Shown here: positions 1 to 9,565 of the stretch, piece by piece
How the letters are laid out: each line of letters begins with the position of its first letter
Numbering within the stretch: position 1 is the first letter of the stretch
From: Ardenticatenaceae bacterium
GTDB taxonomy: Bacteria > Chloroflexota > Anaerolineae > Promineifilales > Promineifilaceae
Length of the DNA: 64,000 nt
Direction of reading: 5' to 3'
Assembly: GCA_011525915.1 (NCBI GenBank)
Contig: WYBM01000015.1
Coordinates: forward strand, 62,001-126,000
Position numbers and translations under genes: made by a program
Notes under the pieces: generated by a model
What the model was told of the DNA's origin: nothing
Seen by the model: only the letters and a program-made list of their open reading frames with translations
Databases searched by the model: none

Positions 1-113
1 ATCATCCGGCAGTATGGGTAGAAACGGCTGACGGCCGTGCCTGGTTTGTCACCAATCGCCAACGGATAAGACGCGTAAAACCTGCGGGAAGTTCACAGCT
101 TCCGGAAGGTTGA
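1..113 (+). CDS. C-terminal end of an unidentified protein (5' partial)
   Basis: A frame open from the window edge (first full codon at base 3) runs 36 codons to a TGA at 111-113 that overlaps the next gene's ATG as TGATG. The tail contains VWVETADGRAWFVTN and then a basic stretch. It carries an ACGGCCGT site read as DGR, as many genes here do. I do not recognise the family from so short a piece. The stop/start overlap suggests translational coupling with the methyltransferase downstream. Confidence 0.45.
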   Translation, partial: HPAVWVETADGRAWFVTNRQRIRRVKPAGSSQLPEG

Positions 114-826
114 TGGCCATGCGTCTAGAAATTGTCCACAGGCTGCTCAATTTAAACCGGCGCTTTTATGACACCTATGCCGGAGATTTTGCGCAGACGC
201 GCCAGGAAATCAACCCGGGGTTTGAGAAGCTGCTTGCCTATCTACCCCACCCCTGCCCTCTACTGCTAGATGTCGGCTGCGGCAACGGCCGTTTTGGCCA
301 CTTCTTGCAGCAGCACCAGGCGATTGGCGCTTACGTGGGCGTAGATTTTAGCGAGAGCCTGCTGGCCATAGCGGCCACCCTGGCCACCGGTACATTTATA
401 GCCCGCGACCTCAGCCAGCCCGGCTGCCTGGATGGGTTGGGGACGTTTACGGCCATTGCCTGCCTGGCAGCGCTGCACCACATCCCTGGCCGTGACAACC
501 GGGTACGTTTGTTACAGGAAATGGGGGCGCATCTGGCACCGGCGGGCCTTATGTTCCTCTCTACCTGGCAATTTACTGGCAGTGACCGGCAGCAGCGTAA
601 AATTCGTGACTGGGCCGAGGTTGAACTGGCACCAGAAGACGTAGAGCCAGGTGACTACCTGCTGACCTGGCAGCGTGGTGGTTTTGCTTACCGCTATGCC
701 TGCCTGATTGACGAAACGGAAATGGTGGCGCTGGCCGCAGATGCCGGTCTGAAATGGGCACATCACTTTCGCAGCGACGGCCGTGAAGGTGACCTGGGTC
801 TGTACTCAGTGCTCAGTAAGCAGTAA
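113..826 (+). CDS. Class I SAM-dependent methyltransferase, Trm9/ALKBH8-like
   Basis: Methyltransferase of about 237 aa. The SAM-binding motif I is LLDVGCGNGRFG near residue 47, and VGVDFSES is the acidic end of strand 2. Downstream, LAALHHIPGRDNRVRLLQEM, the PAGLMFLSTWQF strand and the late GDYLLTW...YRYACLIDETEM stretch resemble Trm9/ALKBH8 enzymes, which methylate modified wobble uridines of tRNA. The substrate is inferred only. ATG 113 overlaps the preceding stop; ATG 119 has better spacing (9 nt) from GGAAGG at 104-109, so the start is ambiguous by two codons. Confidence 0.75.
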   Translation: MAMRLEIVHRLLNLNRRFYDTYAGDFAQTRQEINPGFEKLLAYLPHPCPLLLDVGCGNGRFGHFLQQHQAIGAYVGVDFSESLLAIAATLATGTFIARDLSQPGCLDGLGTFTAIACLAALHHIPGRDNRVRLLQEMGAHLAPAGLMFLSTWQFTGSDRQQRKIRDWAEVELAPEDVEPGDYLLTWQRGGFAYRYACLIDETEMVALAADAGLKWAHHFRSDGREGDLGLYSVLSKQ

Positions 827-888
827 ATGGCATGGCATCATTAAAAGGTTAACCGTCCAGTGATTGCTGGTTGCCAGATTGACCGCGG

Positions 889-916
889 TTGACACCCCCC
901 CTGCCAATGTTACAAT
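889..916 (+). promoter_or_regulatory. Sigma-70-type promoter for yqeY
   Basis: TTGACA at 889-894 is followed after 16 bp by TACAAT at 911-916, a near-consensus housekeeping promoter. The expected transcription start (about 923) falls just at the ribosome binding site GGAGG (924-928), so the 5' leader would be only about 14 nt. Confidence 0.5.
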
Positions 917-936
917 CTAAAGTGGAGGAAAAATAG

Positions 937-1386
937 ATGACTTTAAAGGAACAGTTAACCGCCGAATTAAAAACAGCGATGCGTGGCGGCGACGTGGAAC
1001 GACGGGACACTATTCGCCTGTTGCAGGCCGCGATTAAACAGGAAGAAATAGACAACCAGGTAACGCTGGATAATGAAGGCGTCACGGCCGTGTTACTAAA
1101 ACAGGCCAAACAGCGCCGTGAGAGCATTACGGATTATACTAAAGCTGGTCGTGAAGACCTGGCTGGCGAAGAACAACGCCAACTGGCCATCATCGAAACG
1201 TTTCTGCCGCAAATGATGAGCCGGGAAGAAGTGGAAAAGGTGGCCCGGCGGGTGATAACCGACCTGGGCGTAACCGATGCAAAAGGGATGGGGCAGGTGA
1301 TGGCCCGGTTGATGCCCCAAGTAAAAGGAAAGGCTGACGGCCGTATTGTAAATGAGGTGGTTCGTGATTTGCTGCAAAGCCCTTGA
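937..1386 (+). CDS. yqeY: GatB/YqeY domain protein
   Basis: Protein of 149 aa, the normal length for stand-alone YqeY. It starts MTLKEQLTAELKTAMR, has the conserved RRDTIRLLQAAIKQEEID helix, and ends with the GMGQVMARLMPQVKGKADGRIVNEVVR segment typical of the GatB/YqeY tail that binds tRNA in amidotransferases. The exact role of free-standing YqeY is not settled. GGAGG lies 8 nt upstream of the ATG, behind a good promoter. The stop overlaps the region in which the next gene begins, so this gene heads an operon with the HD phosphohydrolase, ybeY and dgkA. Confidence 0.9.
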   Translation: MTLKEQLTAELKTAMRGGDVERRDTIRLLQAAIKQEEIDNQVTLDNEGVTAVLLKQAKQRRESITDYTKAGREDLAGEEQRQLAIIETFLPQMMSREEVEKVARRVITDLGVTDAKGMGQVMARLMPQVKGKADGRIVNEVVRDLLQSP

Positions 1387-1406
1387 TCTTCCAGGTGAAC
1401 GTCCTT

Positions 1407-3674
1407 ATGGATGAGCAACCACGGTGGCGACGTGTCATCCAAGATTCGATCTTGGGAATTTTTATGGCTGTGCTCACCGTCAGCTTGACACTTATATTTT
1501 CCTTTAACTTGCTGGCTCCAGATGATGTGCGTGTGCAGGTGGGTTTACCCGCGCCTGAAGACATCTTTGCCCCACGGGCCATCGCTTACGAAAGCGCGGT
1601 AGACCTGCGCAAAGCCCAAGAGCAGGCCAGAGCCTCTGTGTTGGAACAGTACAAACGGATCGAAGGGGACATTGGCCGGTTTCAACTGAATCAGGTAGCG
1701 CAAACGTTTGCCTTTATTGAAGTGATTCGCGCCGATACGCAGGCTTCCAGGGAAGCTAAGATTGTTTATTTACAAGCGATTGAAAGGGTGAACATGGAAG
1801 AGCAAATAGCCCTGGATTTGCTCAACATGAACGACGCGGATTTCACGGAAGTAACCGCAGAGGTACAGCGCATTGTTAGTGTTGTGATGCGCCGGGAAAT
1901 TCGGGAAAATCAACTACGTGACGTGCAGCAGTCAGCCCAACGGGAAGTAAGCCTGCAATTAACACCCACCCAAGAACGGGTGGTCAGTGCGCTGGCGCCG
2001 CGTTTTATTGTGCCTAATATGGAGCCAGACCCGGAAGTGACCGAGCAAAAGCGGGAGGAAGCCGCTGCCGCTGTGCCACCGTTCCCGATCTCTATTGCCA
2101 AAGACGAACTGGTGATTCGCTCAGGTGATATTGTCACCGAAAAGCATGTTGAAAAGCTGACACAATTAGGGCTGCTGCAGCGAGAAACAGATTGGCGGGT
2201 GGTGACCAGTGTTTTTATCATGGCCCTGTTGGGCAGCGTTTTAATTACCCTTTACTGGCATCAATTTTACCACGGCCGTCGTGCTGGTAACGGCCGTTAC
2301 CTGACGGCGCTCACCGGTCTGATTATTGTTTTTGCCCTGATTGCCCGGTTTATGCTTTCCAGCCCAAACCTGGCCATTTACCTCTTCCCTATGGCCGCCC
2401 TGTCGCTGCTGCTGAGTGTTTTGTTTGATGTACGGCTTTCTATTACAGTTACGGTTATTCTGGCCGGGTTGATAGGGTTTAACGCCCCCAGCGCCCTGGA
2501 AATAGCCATGTACACGGCGGCTGGCGGTTTGTTGGCCATTCTCACCTTGCGTGACGCACAGCGCGTAAACGCCTTTTTCCGGGCGGGCCTGGCGGCGGCC
2601 ATTGGGTACGCCGTGGTTGTGGTTGCCTTCCAGTTTAATCAGGCCATCACCGATGTTGTGCCCATGCTGGAACTGCTTTCTTATACTATTGGTAATGGTT
2701 TATTATCAGCAGCACTGACGCTGGTTGGTTTTTTTGTCATGGGCAGCGTGTTTGGCGTCACGACCACATTGCAATTACAAGAATTGTCGCGCTTTGATCA
2801 CCCACTTTTGCAAGAATTACTGCGGCGTGCGCCGGGAACGTACCATCACAGCATCATGGTGGCAAATCTGGCGGAACAGGCCGGCGAAAAGATTAAGGCC
2901 AACAGTACCCTTATCCGTGTCGGCGCGTTTTACCATGATATTGGCAAGATGAACCGGCCGGCATTTTTTGCCGAAAATCAGGAAGGCATTAATCCACATG
3001 ACTCTCTTGATCCCTATACCAGTGCGCGTATCATTCTCAGCCACGTTACCGATGGCCTGGAATTGGCCCGTCAATATAAACTTCCAGACCGTATTCGTGA
3101 CTTTATTGCTGAGCATCACGGCCAGCGCATTATCAAAGGCTTTTACCACAAGGCCACCACCCTGGCCGGAGAAGACAGTGCCCGGGTAGATATGGAAAAG
3201 TTTCGTTACCCTGGACCCCGGCCGCGCTCGCGGGAAGCCGGCATTGTGATGCTGGCCGACGCCATTGAATCTACCTCGCGCGCTTTACAACCTAACACTG
3301 AGAAGGAAATTGAAAGGTTGGTCAACCGGCTGATCGATGAAGATTTGACGGAAGGCCAATTGGATGACTCGGGCTTAACCTTAGGGGATATTAGCCAGAT
3401 TCGAGCATCCTTTATTAAGACGCTAAAAGGACGCTTTCATGTACGTGTGCGGTATCCGGGCAATGAAGAGATGGGTATTCCGCTTGTCCAGCCCCAACCG
3501 GCAACACCGGCGCCCATGGCTGTGATTATTGAAGAAGAAGCGGAATTAAGTGGGCTCAATGGTGTAGGCACACAGAGTGAACCGGTCACAACAGCTGATG
3601 GTGAGGCTGCCGCTGATACTACCGTCGATGATGAGGTCATTGAAGTAGAAACGGCTCTGGATGAAACTGGCTGA
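1407..3674 (+). CDS. 7TM-HD family phosphohydrolase (PgpH-type cyclic-di-AMP phosphodiesterase)
   Basis: Membrane protein of about 755 aa. It has an N-terminal membrane helix (residues about 14-35), a large extracellular 7TMR-HDED region (about 50-260), seven membrane helices (about 265-465) and a cytoplasmic HD domain. The HD domain shows YHHSIM (H480, H481) and YHDIGK (H510, D511), then AEHHG. PgpH proteins hydrolyse cyclic-di-AMP to pApA, controlling osmolyte and potassium homeostasis. The family match is strong; the substrate is inferred from it. ATG 1407 is preferred over upstream TTG 1383 and GTG 1395 because AGGTG (1393-1397) lies 9 nt before it. An acidic tail of about 60 residues follows the HD domain. 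Placement just before ybeY is common in Gram-positive bacteria. Confidence 0.9.
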   Translation: MDEQPRWRRVIQDSILGIFMAVLTVSLTLIFSFNLLAPDDVRVQVGLPAPEDIFAPRAIAYESAVDLRKAQEQARASVLEQYKRIEGDIGRFQLNQVAQTFAFIEVIRADTQASREAKIVYLQAIERVNMEEQIALDLLNMNDADFTEVTAEVQRIVSVVMRREIRENQLRDVQQSAQREVSLQLTPTQERVVSALAPRFIVPNMEPDPEVTEQKREEAAAAVPPFPISIAKDELVIRSGDIVTEKHVEKLTQLGLLQRETDWRVVTSVFIMALLGSVLITLYWHQFYHGRRAGNGRYLTALTGLIIVFALIARFMLSSPNLAIYLFPMAALSLLLSVLFDVRLSITVTVILAGLIGFNAPSALEIAMYTAAGGLLAILTLRDAQRVNAFFRAGLAAAIGYAVVVVAFQFNQAITDVVPMLELLSYTIGNGLLSAALTLVGFFVMGSVFGVTTTLQLQELSRFDHPLLQELLRRAPGTYHHSIMVANLAEQAGEKIKANSTLIRVGAFYHDIGKMNRPAFFAENQEGINPHDSLDPYTSARIILSHVTDGLELARQYKLPDRIRDFIAEHHGQRIIKGFYHKATTLAGEDSARVDMEKFRYPGPRPRSREAGIVMLADAIESTSRALQPNTEKEIERLVNRLIDEDLTEGQLDDSGLTLGDISQIRASFIKTLKGRFHVRVRYPGNEEMGIPLVQPQPATPAPMAVIIEEEAELSGLNGVGTQSEPVTTADGEAAADTTVDDEVIEVETALDETG

Positions 3675-3679
3675 GAGAT

Positions 3680-4144
3680 ATGAATACCTATAACGTGGAT
3701 GTCATACAAAAAGTAAAAGTGGTGTATTCGGTAGTGGCTTCGCTGCGTACGGCCGTCAATGAGACCTTGCGCCATGAAAATGTTAAACCTCCCGTAGCCA
3801 TTTCCCTACTGCTCACAGATGATGACCAATTACAGCAGCTGAATAAGCAGTATCGTGGTATGAATGAGCCCACAGACGTTTTAAGTTTCTCCCCAGAACA
3901 ACCAGTTATAGGTGATCAAGGGGTTCCCTATTTGGGTGATATAGCCATATCCATACCCATGGCCAGGCGTCAGGCAGCACAGGGGGGCCACCCGCTTAAA
4001 GACGAGCTGCTGCTGCTGGCCGTGCACGGCACGTTACACCTGTTGGGGTTTGATCATGAAGAGCCTGAACAGAAGAAAGTGATGTGGTGGACGCAAAACT
4101 CTATCCTGGCCCAACTGGGAGCTGGTATCACCTCACCGGAGTAA
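3680..4144 (+). CDS. ybeY: Endoribonuclease YbeY (rRNA maturation factor)
   Basis: Protein of 154 aa, the usual length. The zinc-binding signature VHGTLHLLGFDH gives H116, H120 and H126, and NEPTDVLSFSP is the other family hallmark. YbeY is a single-strand-specific metallo-RNase involved in 16S rRNA 3' maturation and 70S quality control. It sits 5 bp after the HD phosphohydrolase and just before dgkA, the order PgpH-YbeY-DgkA that is conserved in many bacteria. Confidence 0.95.
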   Translation: MNTYNVDVIQKVKVVYSVVASLRTAVNETLRHENVKPPVAISLLLTDDDQLQQLNKQYRGMNEPTDVLSFSPEQPVIGDQGVPYLGDIAISIPMARRQAAQGGHPLKDELLLLAVHGTLHLLGFDHEEPEQKKVMWWTQNSILAQLGAGITSPE

Positions 4145-4148
4145 ATCT

Positions 4149-4562
4149 TTGCCAGAATTACACAACCAGTCGCCACTCTATCGGCGGTTGAAGAGTTTTC
4201 ACTATGCCTTTGCCGGCTGGTGGCATGTACTGCGTACCCAGCCTAATGCCTGGATTCACGCTTTGGTGACCGTTGTGGTAGTCTGCCTGGGCCTTTGGCT
4301 GCGACTGCCCGGCCACGATTGGGCCATTCTCATCCTTACTTTTATGGCCGTGTGGATGGCAGAATTCATGAACACGGCATTGGAAGCCGTGGTAGATATG
4401 GCCGCACCTGACTATCATCCCCTGGCCAAGGTGGCCAAAGATGTAGCGGCTGCGGCCGTTTTAGTAGGCGCATTAGGAGCCGTACTGATTGGCCTATTAT
4501 TATTAGGACCGCCCTTGGCAGCGCGGGTATGCGCCTATGTTGCCTGGCAGGCATGCCCCTAA
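4149..4562 (+). CDS. dgkA: Diacylglycerol/undecaprenol kinase, DgkA family
   Basis: Small integral membrane kinase of 137 aa. The signature EFMNTALEAVVDMAAPDYHPLAKVAKD carries the acidic and lysine residues of the DgkA active site. Three membrane helices are visible (about 38-55, 58-78 and 100-122). It phosphorylates undecaprenol or diacylglycerol at the membrane to recycle lipid carriers. The start is TTG at 4149, supported by GGAG at 4138-4141 inside the end of ybeY. The C-terminal tail after the third helix is short and unremarkable. Confidence 0.92.
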   Translation: MPELHNQSPLYRRLKSFHYAFAGWWHVLRTQPNAWIHALVTVVVVCLGLWLRLPGHDWAILILTFMAVWMAEFMNTALEAVVDMAAPDYHPLAKVAKDVAAAAVLVGALGAVLIGLLLLGPPLAARVCAYVAWQACP

Positions 4563-4590
4563 ACCGGTAAAGGTTTTAGGCATCTGGTGT

Positions 4591-5619
4591 CTAGGCGCGG
4601 AAAAAATTGGCAATAAAAAACCACAGATTTGCCGGCCTTTCCGCCAGACGGCGCACAAAATAAGCATACCAGGCTGTCCCATAAGGGATATACACGCGCA
4701 TCCGGTACCCTTGGGCCACAATCTTCTCCTGCATCTCCCGGCGAATGCCATAAAGCATCTGAAACTCAAATGATTCAGCGGGGACCTGGTGGGTTTGCGC
4801 ATGGGCTATCGTTGCTTGAATCATGGCTTCATCATGTGTCGCCACGCAGGCGTACATGCCGTTTTGCCGGGCCTCATCACTGAGCATCAACCGCACCAGG
4901 TGGATAAAGTTGGCATCGGTATCAGCTTTGTGGGGGAAAGCAACCTCTGGTGGCTCAGCATAGGCACCCTTGCACAGCCGCACCCAGGCGCCTTCAGCAG
5001 CCAGTTTGGCTATATCTGCCTCACTGCGGTACAAATAGGCCTGGATAACGCTGCCCACGTGATGCCCAAAACCATCTTCATCACGTAATCTCCGGTAGAT
5101 GCCCAATGTTGTATCCACCGTGCTGCTTTCTTCCATATCTACGCGGATGCGGTTATTGGTTTGTTGGGCACGCCTGACAACGATGCGTAGGTTCTCATAC
5201 AATAGATGGGGGTCTATGTTCAGGCCAAGTTGGCTGGGTTTAACCGAGACATTGGCGTCAACGCCGCTTTGGTGAATACAGTCCAACAAGCGTATAATTT
5301 CCTCGCGGGCATAGGCCGCTTCTTGAGGACTGTGTACATGCTCACCCAAATAATTGATGGTGGCAGACATACCGGCAGCATTCACGGCGCGGGCGGTGGC
5401 TATGGCTTCATCTACCGTTTCGCCGGCAATAAATCGGCTGGCGACCCGCCAGGCAAGGCTGGTGTGGCTAACCAGACGTTGGGCCCACACGGCCGTAGAC
5501 AGATAGAGTAATAGTGCCCGGAGCCAGCGCTCACCAAACCAGTAGAGCAGCAGACCAAGGGACGGGATCATCATCAGTAACAATAGCGTGATTTTTTTTT
5601 GTGTTTTCATCTCTTTCAT
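4591..5619 (-). CDS. Proline dehydrogenase family protein
   Basis: Protein of 342 aa. Residues about 9-27 are strongly hydrophobic and look like an N-terminal membrane anchor. The rest is the FAD-dependent PRODH barrel, with SATINYLGEHV, VSVKPSQLGL, the flavin/substrate segments VRLCKGAY and FEFQMLYGIR, and the C-terminal YIPYGTAWYAYFVRRLAERPAN. The enzyme oxidises proline to pyrroline-5-carboxylate, passing electrons to the quinone pool. No P5C dehydrogenase lies nearby, so it is a monofunctional form encoded alone, divergent from the large kinase gene and convergent with dgkA. Confidence 0.9.
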   Translation of the reverse strand: MKEMKTQKKITLLLLMMIPSLGLLLYWFGERWLRALLLYLSTAVWAQRLVSHTSLAWRVASRFIAGETVDEAIATARAVNAAGMSATINYLGEHVHSPQEAAYAREEIIRLLDCIHQSGVDANVSVKPSQLGLNIDPHLLYENLRIVVRRAQQTNNRIRVDMEESSTVDTTLGIYRRLRDEDGFGHHVGSVIQAYLYRSEADIAKLAAEGAWVRLCKGAYAEPPEVAFPHKADTDANFIHLVRLMLSDEARQNGMYACVATHDEAMIQATIAHAQTHQVPAESFEFQMLYGIRREMQEKIVAQGYRMRVYIPYGTAWYAYFVRRLAERPANLWFFIANFFRA

Positions 5620-5727
5620 TCTGACCTAAACAGTTGGGATGGTCTGATTTTAACCTGAGTTGTTATTGTTGCCAGATTTGTTACGATGTGGTTATGATAC
5701 GTCTACCACATGGACCCAGGTGAATGA

Positions 5728-8700
5728 ATGAGTGATGCAGACGGTGTAAACTTGCCACGTTCTACAAGTTTTGATGAGCCGTTACCAGAGCCGGTCGCGG
5801 TCGTGTCTACCAGCCTTGATTCCGCTGACTTGCTGGCGCGCCTGGCGCGCCACCTGACACAAATCTTTGCTGTGACCAGCGCTTACATTTGTGACTGGAA
5901 CCCAGAAACCGGCACAACAACAGTTCTGGCAGAATACTTCAGCGCTGAGGCTTGTGAAGAAGAAAGGGTAACAACGGTGGGCTGCTCATACAACCTCTAC
6001 CATGATGTCGCCCGCGATCCGGAGCAATTTGAAACCCTATATCCTCTTCTCCTACAAATGGATGATCCCACCTTAGCAGCCTGGGACCGGGCCCATATGA
6101 AACAATTTGGCGGCCAGACGGTGCTCATTGTCCCCTTAAAAACCCAAAATAAAATCATTGGTTTTGCCGAGCTGTGGGAGAGTCGTTATTGTCGTGATTT
6201 TTCCCAGATGGACATTGAACACTGCCAGGCCATTGCCCAACAAGCGGCGATTGCCCTGGTAAATGCCCGGCTTTATGAAGCCGAGTCCAGGCGGCGCCGT
6301 GAAGCAGAAACATTGTTGGAAATTGCCGGGTACCTTTGCAGTACGCTGGAGCTGCCGGAGGTCCTGGCACGTACCCTGGATGCCGTGCGCCGCTACCTGG
6401 CTAACATCAGCAGTTGTTCGGTGTCCATTATAGACAAAGACGGCCGTACCCTGCGTACACATGCCCAATGGTGTGCCAAACCAGAGTACAGCCTTGCTCC
6501 TTTTGGTGAAGCTGTCCCTGTGGAAGAAACGCTTTTCACCCGACGCGCAATGAAAAACCGGCAGCCGATCACCATTGCCGATTTGTGGCAGGTTTCATTC
6601 CTGAATGAACGTGCCCGTTACTTTAAAAAGCGCGGCTTACGCGCTTTATTATATGTGCCCCTGATCTTGCGTGATAAGCCTATTGGCGTATTACATATCC
6701 ATGCCTGGCACGCTCCGCGCTATTTTACACCAGAAGAGATCACCCTTTGCCAGAGTGTGGCTCATCAAGCTGCCATCGCTGTTGAAAACGCCAACCTCTA
6801 TACCGGGCAGCATCACCAGCTAAAACTGGCCCAAATGCTGCAAAAAGTAGGTGCACTGCTTACCACCAGCCTTCCCCTCAACCAGGTGTATGGCCATATT
6901 TTTGATTACCTGGCAGAAATCATTGAGTACGATTTTGTCTCGCTGCATCTGGAAGATAAACGTACAGGGAGGTTAGGTGTTGTGGCCAGTCGGGGTTTCC
7001 AAAATGCTGACAAACTGCACGACTTTCTGGCAGCTTATGCAGATACCTGGCTAAAACGTATCCCTACCCCACCCGGTTGGGCTTTTGTTGGCAATACCCG
7101 TCATGATCCTGGTTGGAGCGTTCTGCCCAGTCTGGAAGAAATAAGTTCCTGGATTGGCGCGGTTCTCATGGTAAAAGATCAGCTCATTGGTATTCTGAGT
7201 TTGGGAAGCAAACAGCCTGGCAAATACAATGCGGAAACAGCAGCCACCGCAGCTGCCTTTGCTAACCAGGCGGCCGTGGCCATTGCCAACGCCCGCCTGC
7301 ATGATCAGGTGGTGCAGCAGGCAGATGAATTGGCAATTCTACATCAGGTAGCCATTGCGACTGCCTCTATCTTTGACGCAGATGAATTATTGCATCGCAC
7401 TGCTCGTATGATGACCATTCGCCTTTATCCACATGTGTTCGGTTTTATCATGCGCGATGAACATACCGGTACACTGTGGCCGCATGCTTCCTTTCATGGC
7501 ATACCACAAACCTATTTAAATCAACCTTTGCCCCCCGAAAGTCTGATAGGGTTGGTGGCACAAACCAAAGAACCCAGAATTGTAGCCGACATTACCAAGG
7601 AGCCATTATATGGCGTCGGCATACCTGTGGTTGGGATGCTGTCAGCCATTATGGTACCGATCACTCTCAAGGATACGGTGATGGGAGTCATTAACGTGGA
7701 GAGCCCACACCTGAATGCCTTTTCAGAAAAGGATTTAAATTTTTTGATGACGTTGGCGGGAAAAGTGGCGGCGATCATAGAGCGAACCAAGCTCTATCAA
7801 TCTCTGGTGGCGCAAAAAGAATTATTGGCATCGCAGGTGGCCCAACGCACGGCCGAACTGCAAATTGAACGGGACCGAACAATGGCCATTTTAGAAAGCG
7901 CCGGGGAAGGGGTTGTGCTCACAAATACACATGCCGATATCCTGTATGTAAACCGGGCCATGGAGGATATGAGCGGTTATAAGCGCCAGGAGATGGTGGG
8001 TAAAAACTTTCGGTTTTTGAGTACACATCGTATCGTACAGGCCGTCTTTGACGGCTTGTGGACCTCTCATGATAGCCTGGAAAGGTGGTCCGGCGAATTG
8101 TCTAATCAACGTAAGGACGGCTCCACCTATAACGTTCGGCTTATGGTAACACCCATTCAAGACACTGCCGGCACCACCACCGGGTATGTCATTATGCAAT
8201 CAGATATCAGCCAGGTGAAGGAGGTGGAACGGTTAAAGGCAGAATTTATTGCGAATGTAACGCACGATTTACGAACGCCGTTAACAAATATTAAAACGTA
8301 TGTGTCTCTGTTACAGCGTGGCAAACCGGAAAATCATCCCCGTTACTTTAGTGTGCTGCACCAGGAAGCTGATAGGTTAAATTTGTTAATTCAAGATTTG
8401 CTAGACATTTCCCGGTTAGATGCTGAATTCACACCGGATCCAGCCGCATCTACTGATCTGACGGCCGTACTGGCAGACCTGGAAGGCTACTTTTCTGGCA
8501 GCTTACAGGAGCGAGACATACGGTTGGTCGTGACATTGCCAGAAGCCCGCATCCCGGCCATCCATATGGGAAAGGCGCATCTGCGAAAAGCTCTTGAGAA
8601 TTTGCTGGATAATGCCATTAAGTATTCTCCACGAGGCGGCATTGTGCGCGTGGTGGTGCATGTACCGGCCCCTCCCCGAAAAGATTTTATTGAAGTAGAA

Positions 8701-8925
8701 ATTTCTGATGAAGGGCCAGGGGTTACCGACGCAGAGCTGCCGCGACTATTCGAGCGCTTTTTTCGTGGTGAGGCCGCACGCCGGGGGAATGTGCCAGGTA
8801 CCGGGCTGGGGCTATCCGTGGCCAGGAAGATTGTAGAGCGTTATGGTGGTTTGGTTGACGTGACCCATCGAAAGGGAGAGGGTTTGTACTTCTTTTTATG
8901 GCTGCCGCTGCTTGAGGATGAGTGA
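5728..8925 (+). CDS. Multi-GAF, PAS hybrid-free sensor histidine kinase
   Basis: Soluble kinase of 1065 aa without membrane helices. Four GAF-like sensory modules are visible in succession (about 35-180, 195-355, 370-525 and 535-695), each ending in the AAIAVENA or QAAVAIANA type of helix. A coiled linker (ELLASQVAQRTAELQIERD) leads to a PAS domain (about 718-835). Then comes HisKA, with phospho-acceptor H846 in NVTHDLRTPL, and the HATPase with NLLDNAIKYS, DEGPGV and GTGLGLSVARKIVE. No receiver domain is fused and no response regulator is adjacent, so the partner is unknown. The stop overlaps the glycosylase start as TGATG. Confidence 0.93.
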   Translation: MSDADGVNLPRSTSFDEPLPEPVAVVSTSLDSADLLARLARHLTQIFAVTSAYICDWNPETGTTTVLAEYFSAEACEEERVTTVGCSYNLYHDVARDPEQFETLYPLLLQMDDPTLAAWDRAHMKQFGGQTVLIVPLKTQNKIIGFAELWESRYCRDFSQMDIEHCQAIAQQAAIALVNARLYEAESRRRREAETLLEIAGYLCSTLELPEVLARTLDAVRRYLANISSCSVSIIDKDGRTLRTHAQWCAKPEYSLAPFGEAVPVEETLFTRRAMKNRQPITIADLWQVSFLNERARYFKKRGLRALLYVPLILRDKPIGVLHIHAWHAPRYFTPEEITLCQSVAHQAAIAVENANLYTGQHHQLKLAQMLQKVGALLTTSLPLNQVYGHIFDYLAEIIEYDFVSLHLEDKRTGRLGVVASRGFQNADKLHDFLAAYADTWLKRIPTPPGWAFVGNTRHDPGWSVLPSLEEISSWIGAVLMVKDQLIGILSLGSKQPGKYNAETAATAAAFANQAAVAIANARLHDQVVQQADELAILHQVAIATASIFDADELLHRTARMMTIRLYPHVFGFIMRDEHTGTLWPHASFHGIPQTYLNQPLPPESLIGLVAQTKEPRIVADITKEPLYGVGIPVVGMLSAIMVPITLKDTVMGVINVESPHLNAFSEKDLNFLMTLAGKVAAIIERTKLYQSLVAQKELLASQVAQRTAELQIERDRTMAILESAGEGVVLTNTHADILYVNRAMEDMSGYKRQEMVGKNFRFLSTHRIVQAVFDGLWTSHDSLERWSGELSNQRKDGSTYNVRLMVTPIQDTAGTTTGYVIMQSDISQVKEVERLKAEFIANVTHDLRTPLTNIKTYVSLLQRGKPENHPRYFSVLHQEADRLNLLIQDLLDISRLDAEFTPDPAASTDLTAVLADLEGYFSGSLQERDIRLVVTLPEARIPAIHMGKAHLRKALENLLDNAIKYSPRGGIVRVVVHVPAPPRKDFIEVEISDEGPGVTDAELPRLFERFFRGEAARRGNVPGTGLGLSVARKIVERYGGLVDVTHRKGEGLYFFLWLPLLEDE

Positions 8926-9539
8926 TGAGACAATTGGCATATGGTTTTTATGCCCGGCCAGCACGGGTGGTGGCTTCGGCCCTGTTGGGCAAAAAGTTGG
9001 TACGGATGATAAACGGCCGTACCCTCAGTGGTATTATCGTGGAAACAGAAGCCTATTGTGATGGTGATGCCCCAGACCTGGCCTGCCATGGTGACCGGGC
9101 CAACGGTGGTAAACCTACGCCCCGTACCCAAATCATGTTTGGGCCGGCCGGGCACGCTTACGTCTATTTCACCTATGGTATGCATTGGATGTTTAACGTG
9201 GTAACAGGCGCCCCAGGGCAGCCCAACGCGGTGTTGGTGCGGGCTTTGGAACCAGTAGATGGTGTTGCTTTGATGACCGAATTTCGCCGGTCACGGCCGT
9301 ATGCCGAACTTACCAATGGGCCGGCCAAGCTGGCCCAGGCGCTGGCGATTGATAAGAATGACAATGGGGCAAACCTTTGTGATCCGGATGGGGTTATATG
9401 GATCGAGTCGGCCCCCGATATTGACCCGCATCACCTTTGCACCGGTCCGCGCATTGGCCTGGGCCAGACGCCAGAACCGTGGCTTTCTGCTCCCTGGCGC
9501 TATTGGGTGAAAGACCACCCCTTTGTTTCCAGACATTAA
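8925..9539 (+). CDS. DNA-3-methyladenine glycosylase (AAG/MPG family)
   Basis: Protein of 204 aa, the standard length. Family motifs are SGIIVETEAY, which contains the catalytic glutamate, the intercalating-loop region GHAYVYFTYGMHWMFNVV, and NGPAKLAQAL. It removes alkylated purines such as 3-methyladenine and hypoxanthine during base excision repair. ATG 8925 overlaps the kinase stop codon; GAGG at 8914-8917 gives 7-8 nt spacing. The GTG at 8922 in the same frame is a less likely start. Confidence 0.94.
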   Translation: MRQLAYGFYARPARVVASALLGKKLVRMINGRTLSGIIVETEAYCDGDAPDLACHGDRANGGKPTPRTQIMFGPAGHAYVYFTYGMHWMFNVVTGAPGQPNAVLVRALEPVDGVALMTEFRRSRPYAELTNGPAKLAQALAIDKNDNGANLCDPDGVIWIESAPDIDPHHLCTGPRIGLGQTPEPWLSAPWRYWVKDHPFVSRH

Positions 9540-9565
9540 AAGCTGTTCATTGACATGGAGGATTC

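Noticed and set aside
5666..5698. Promoter TTGTTG / TATGAT upstream of the four-GAF kinase
   Set aside because: The spacer is 21 bp, too long for a sigma-70 promoter, and no better -35 box fits the TATGAT.
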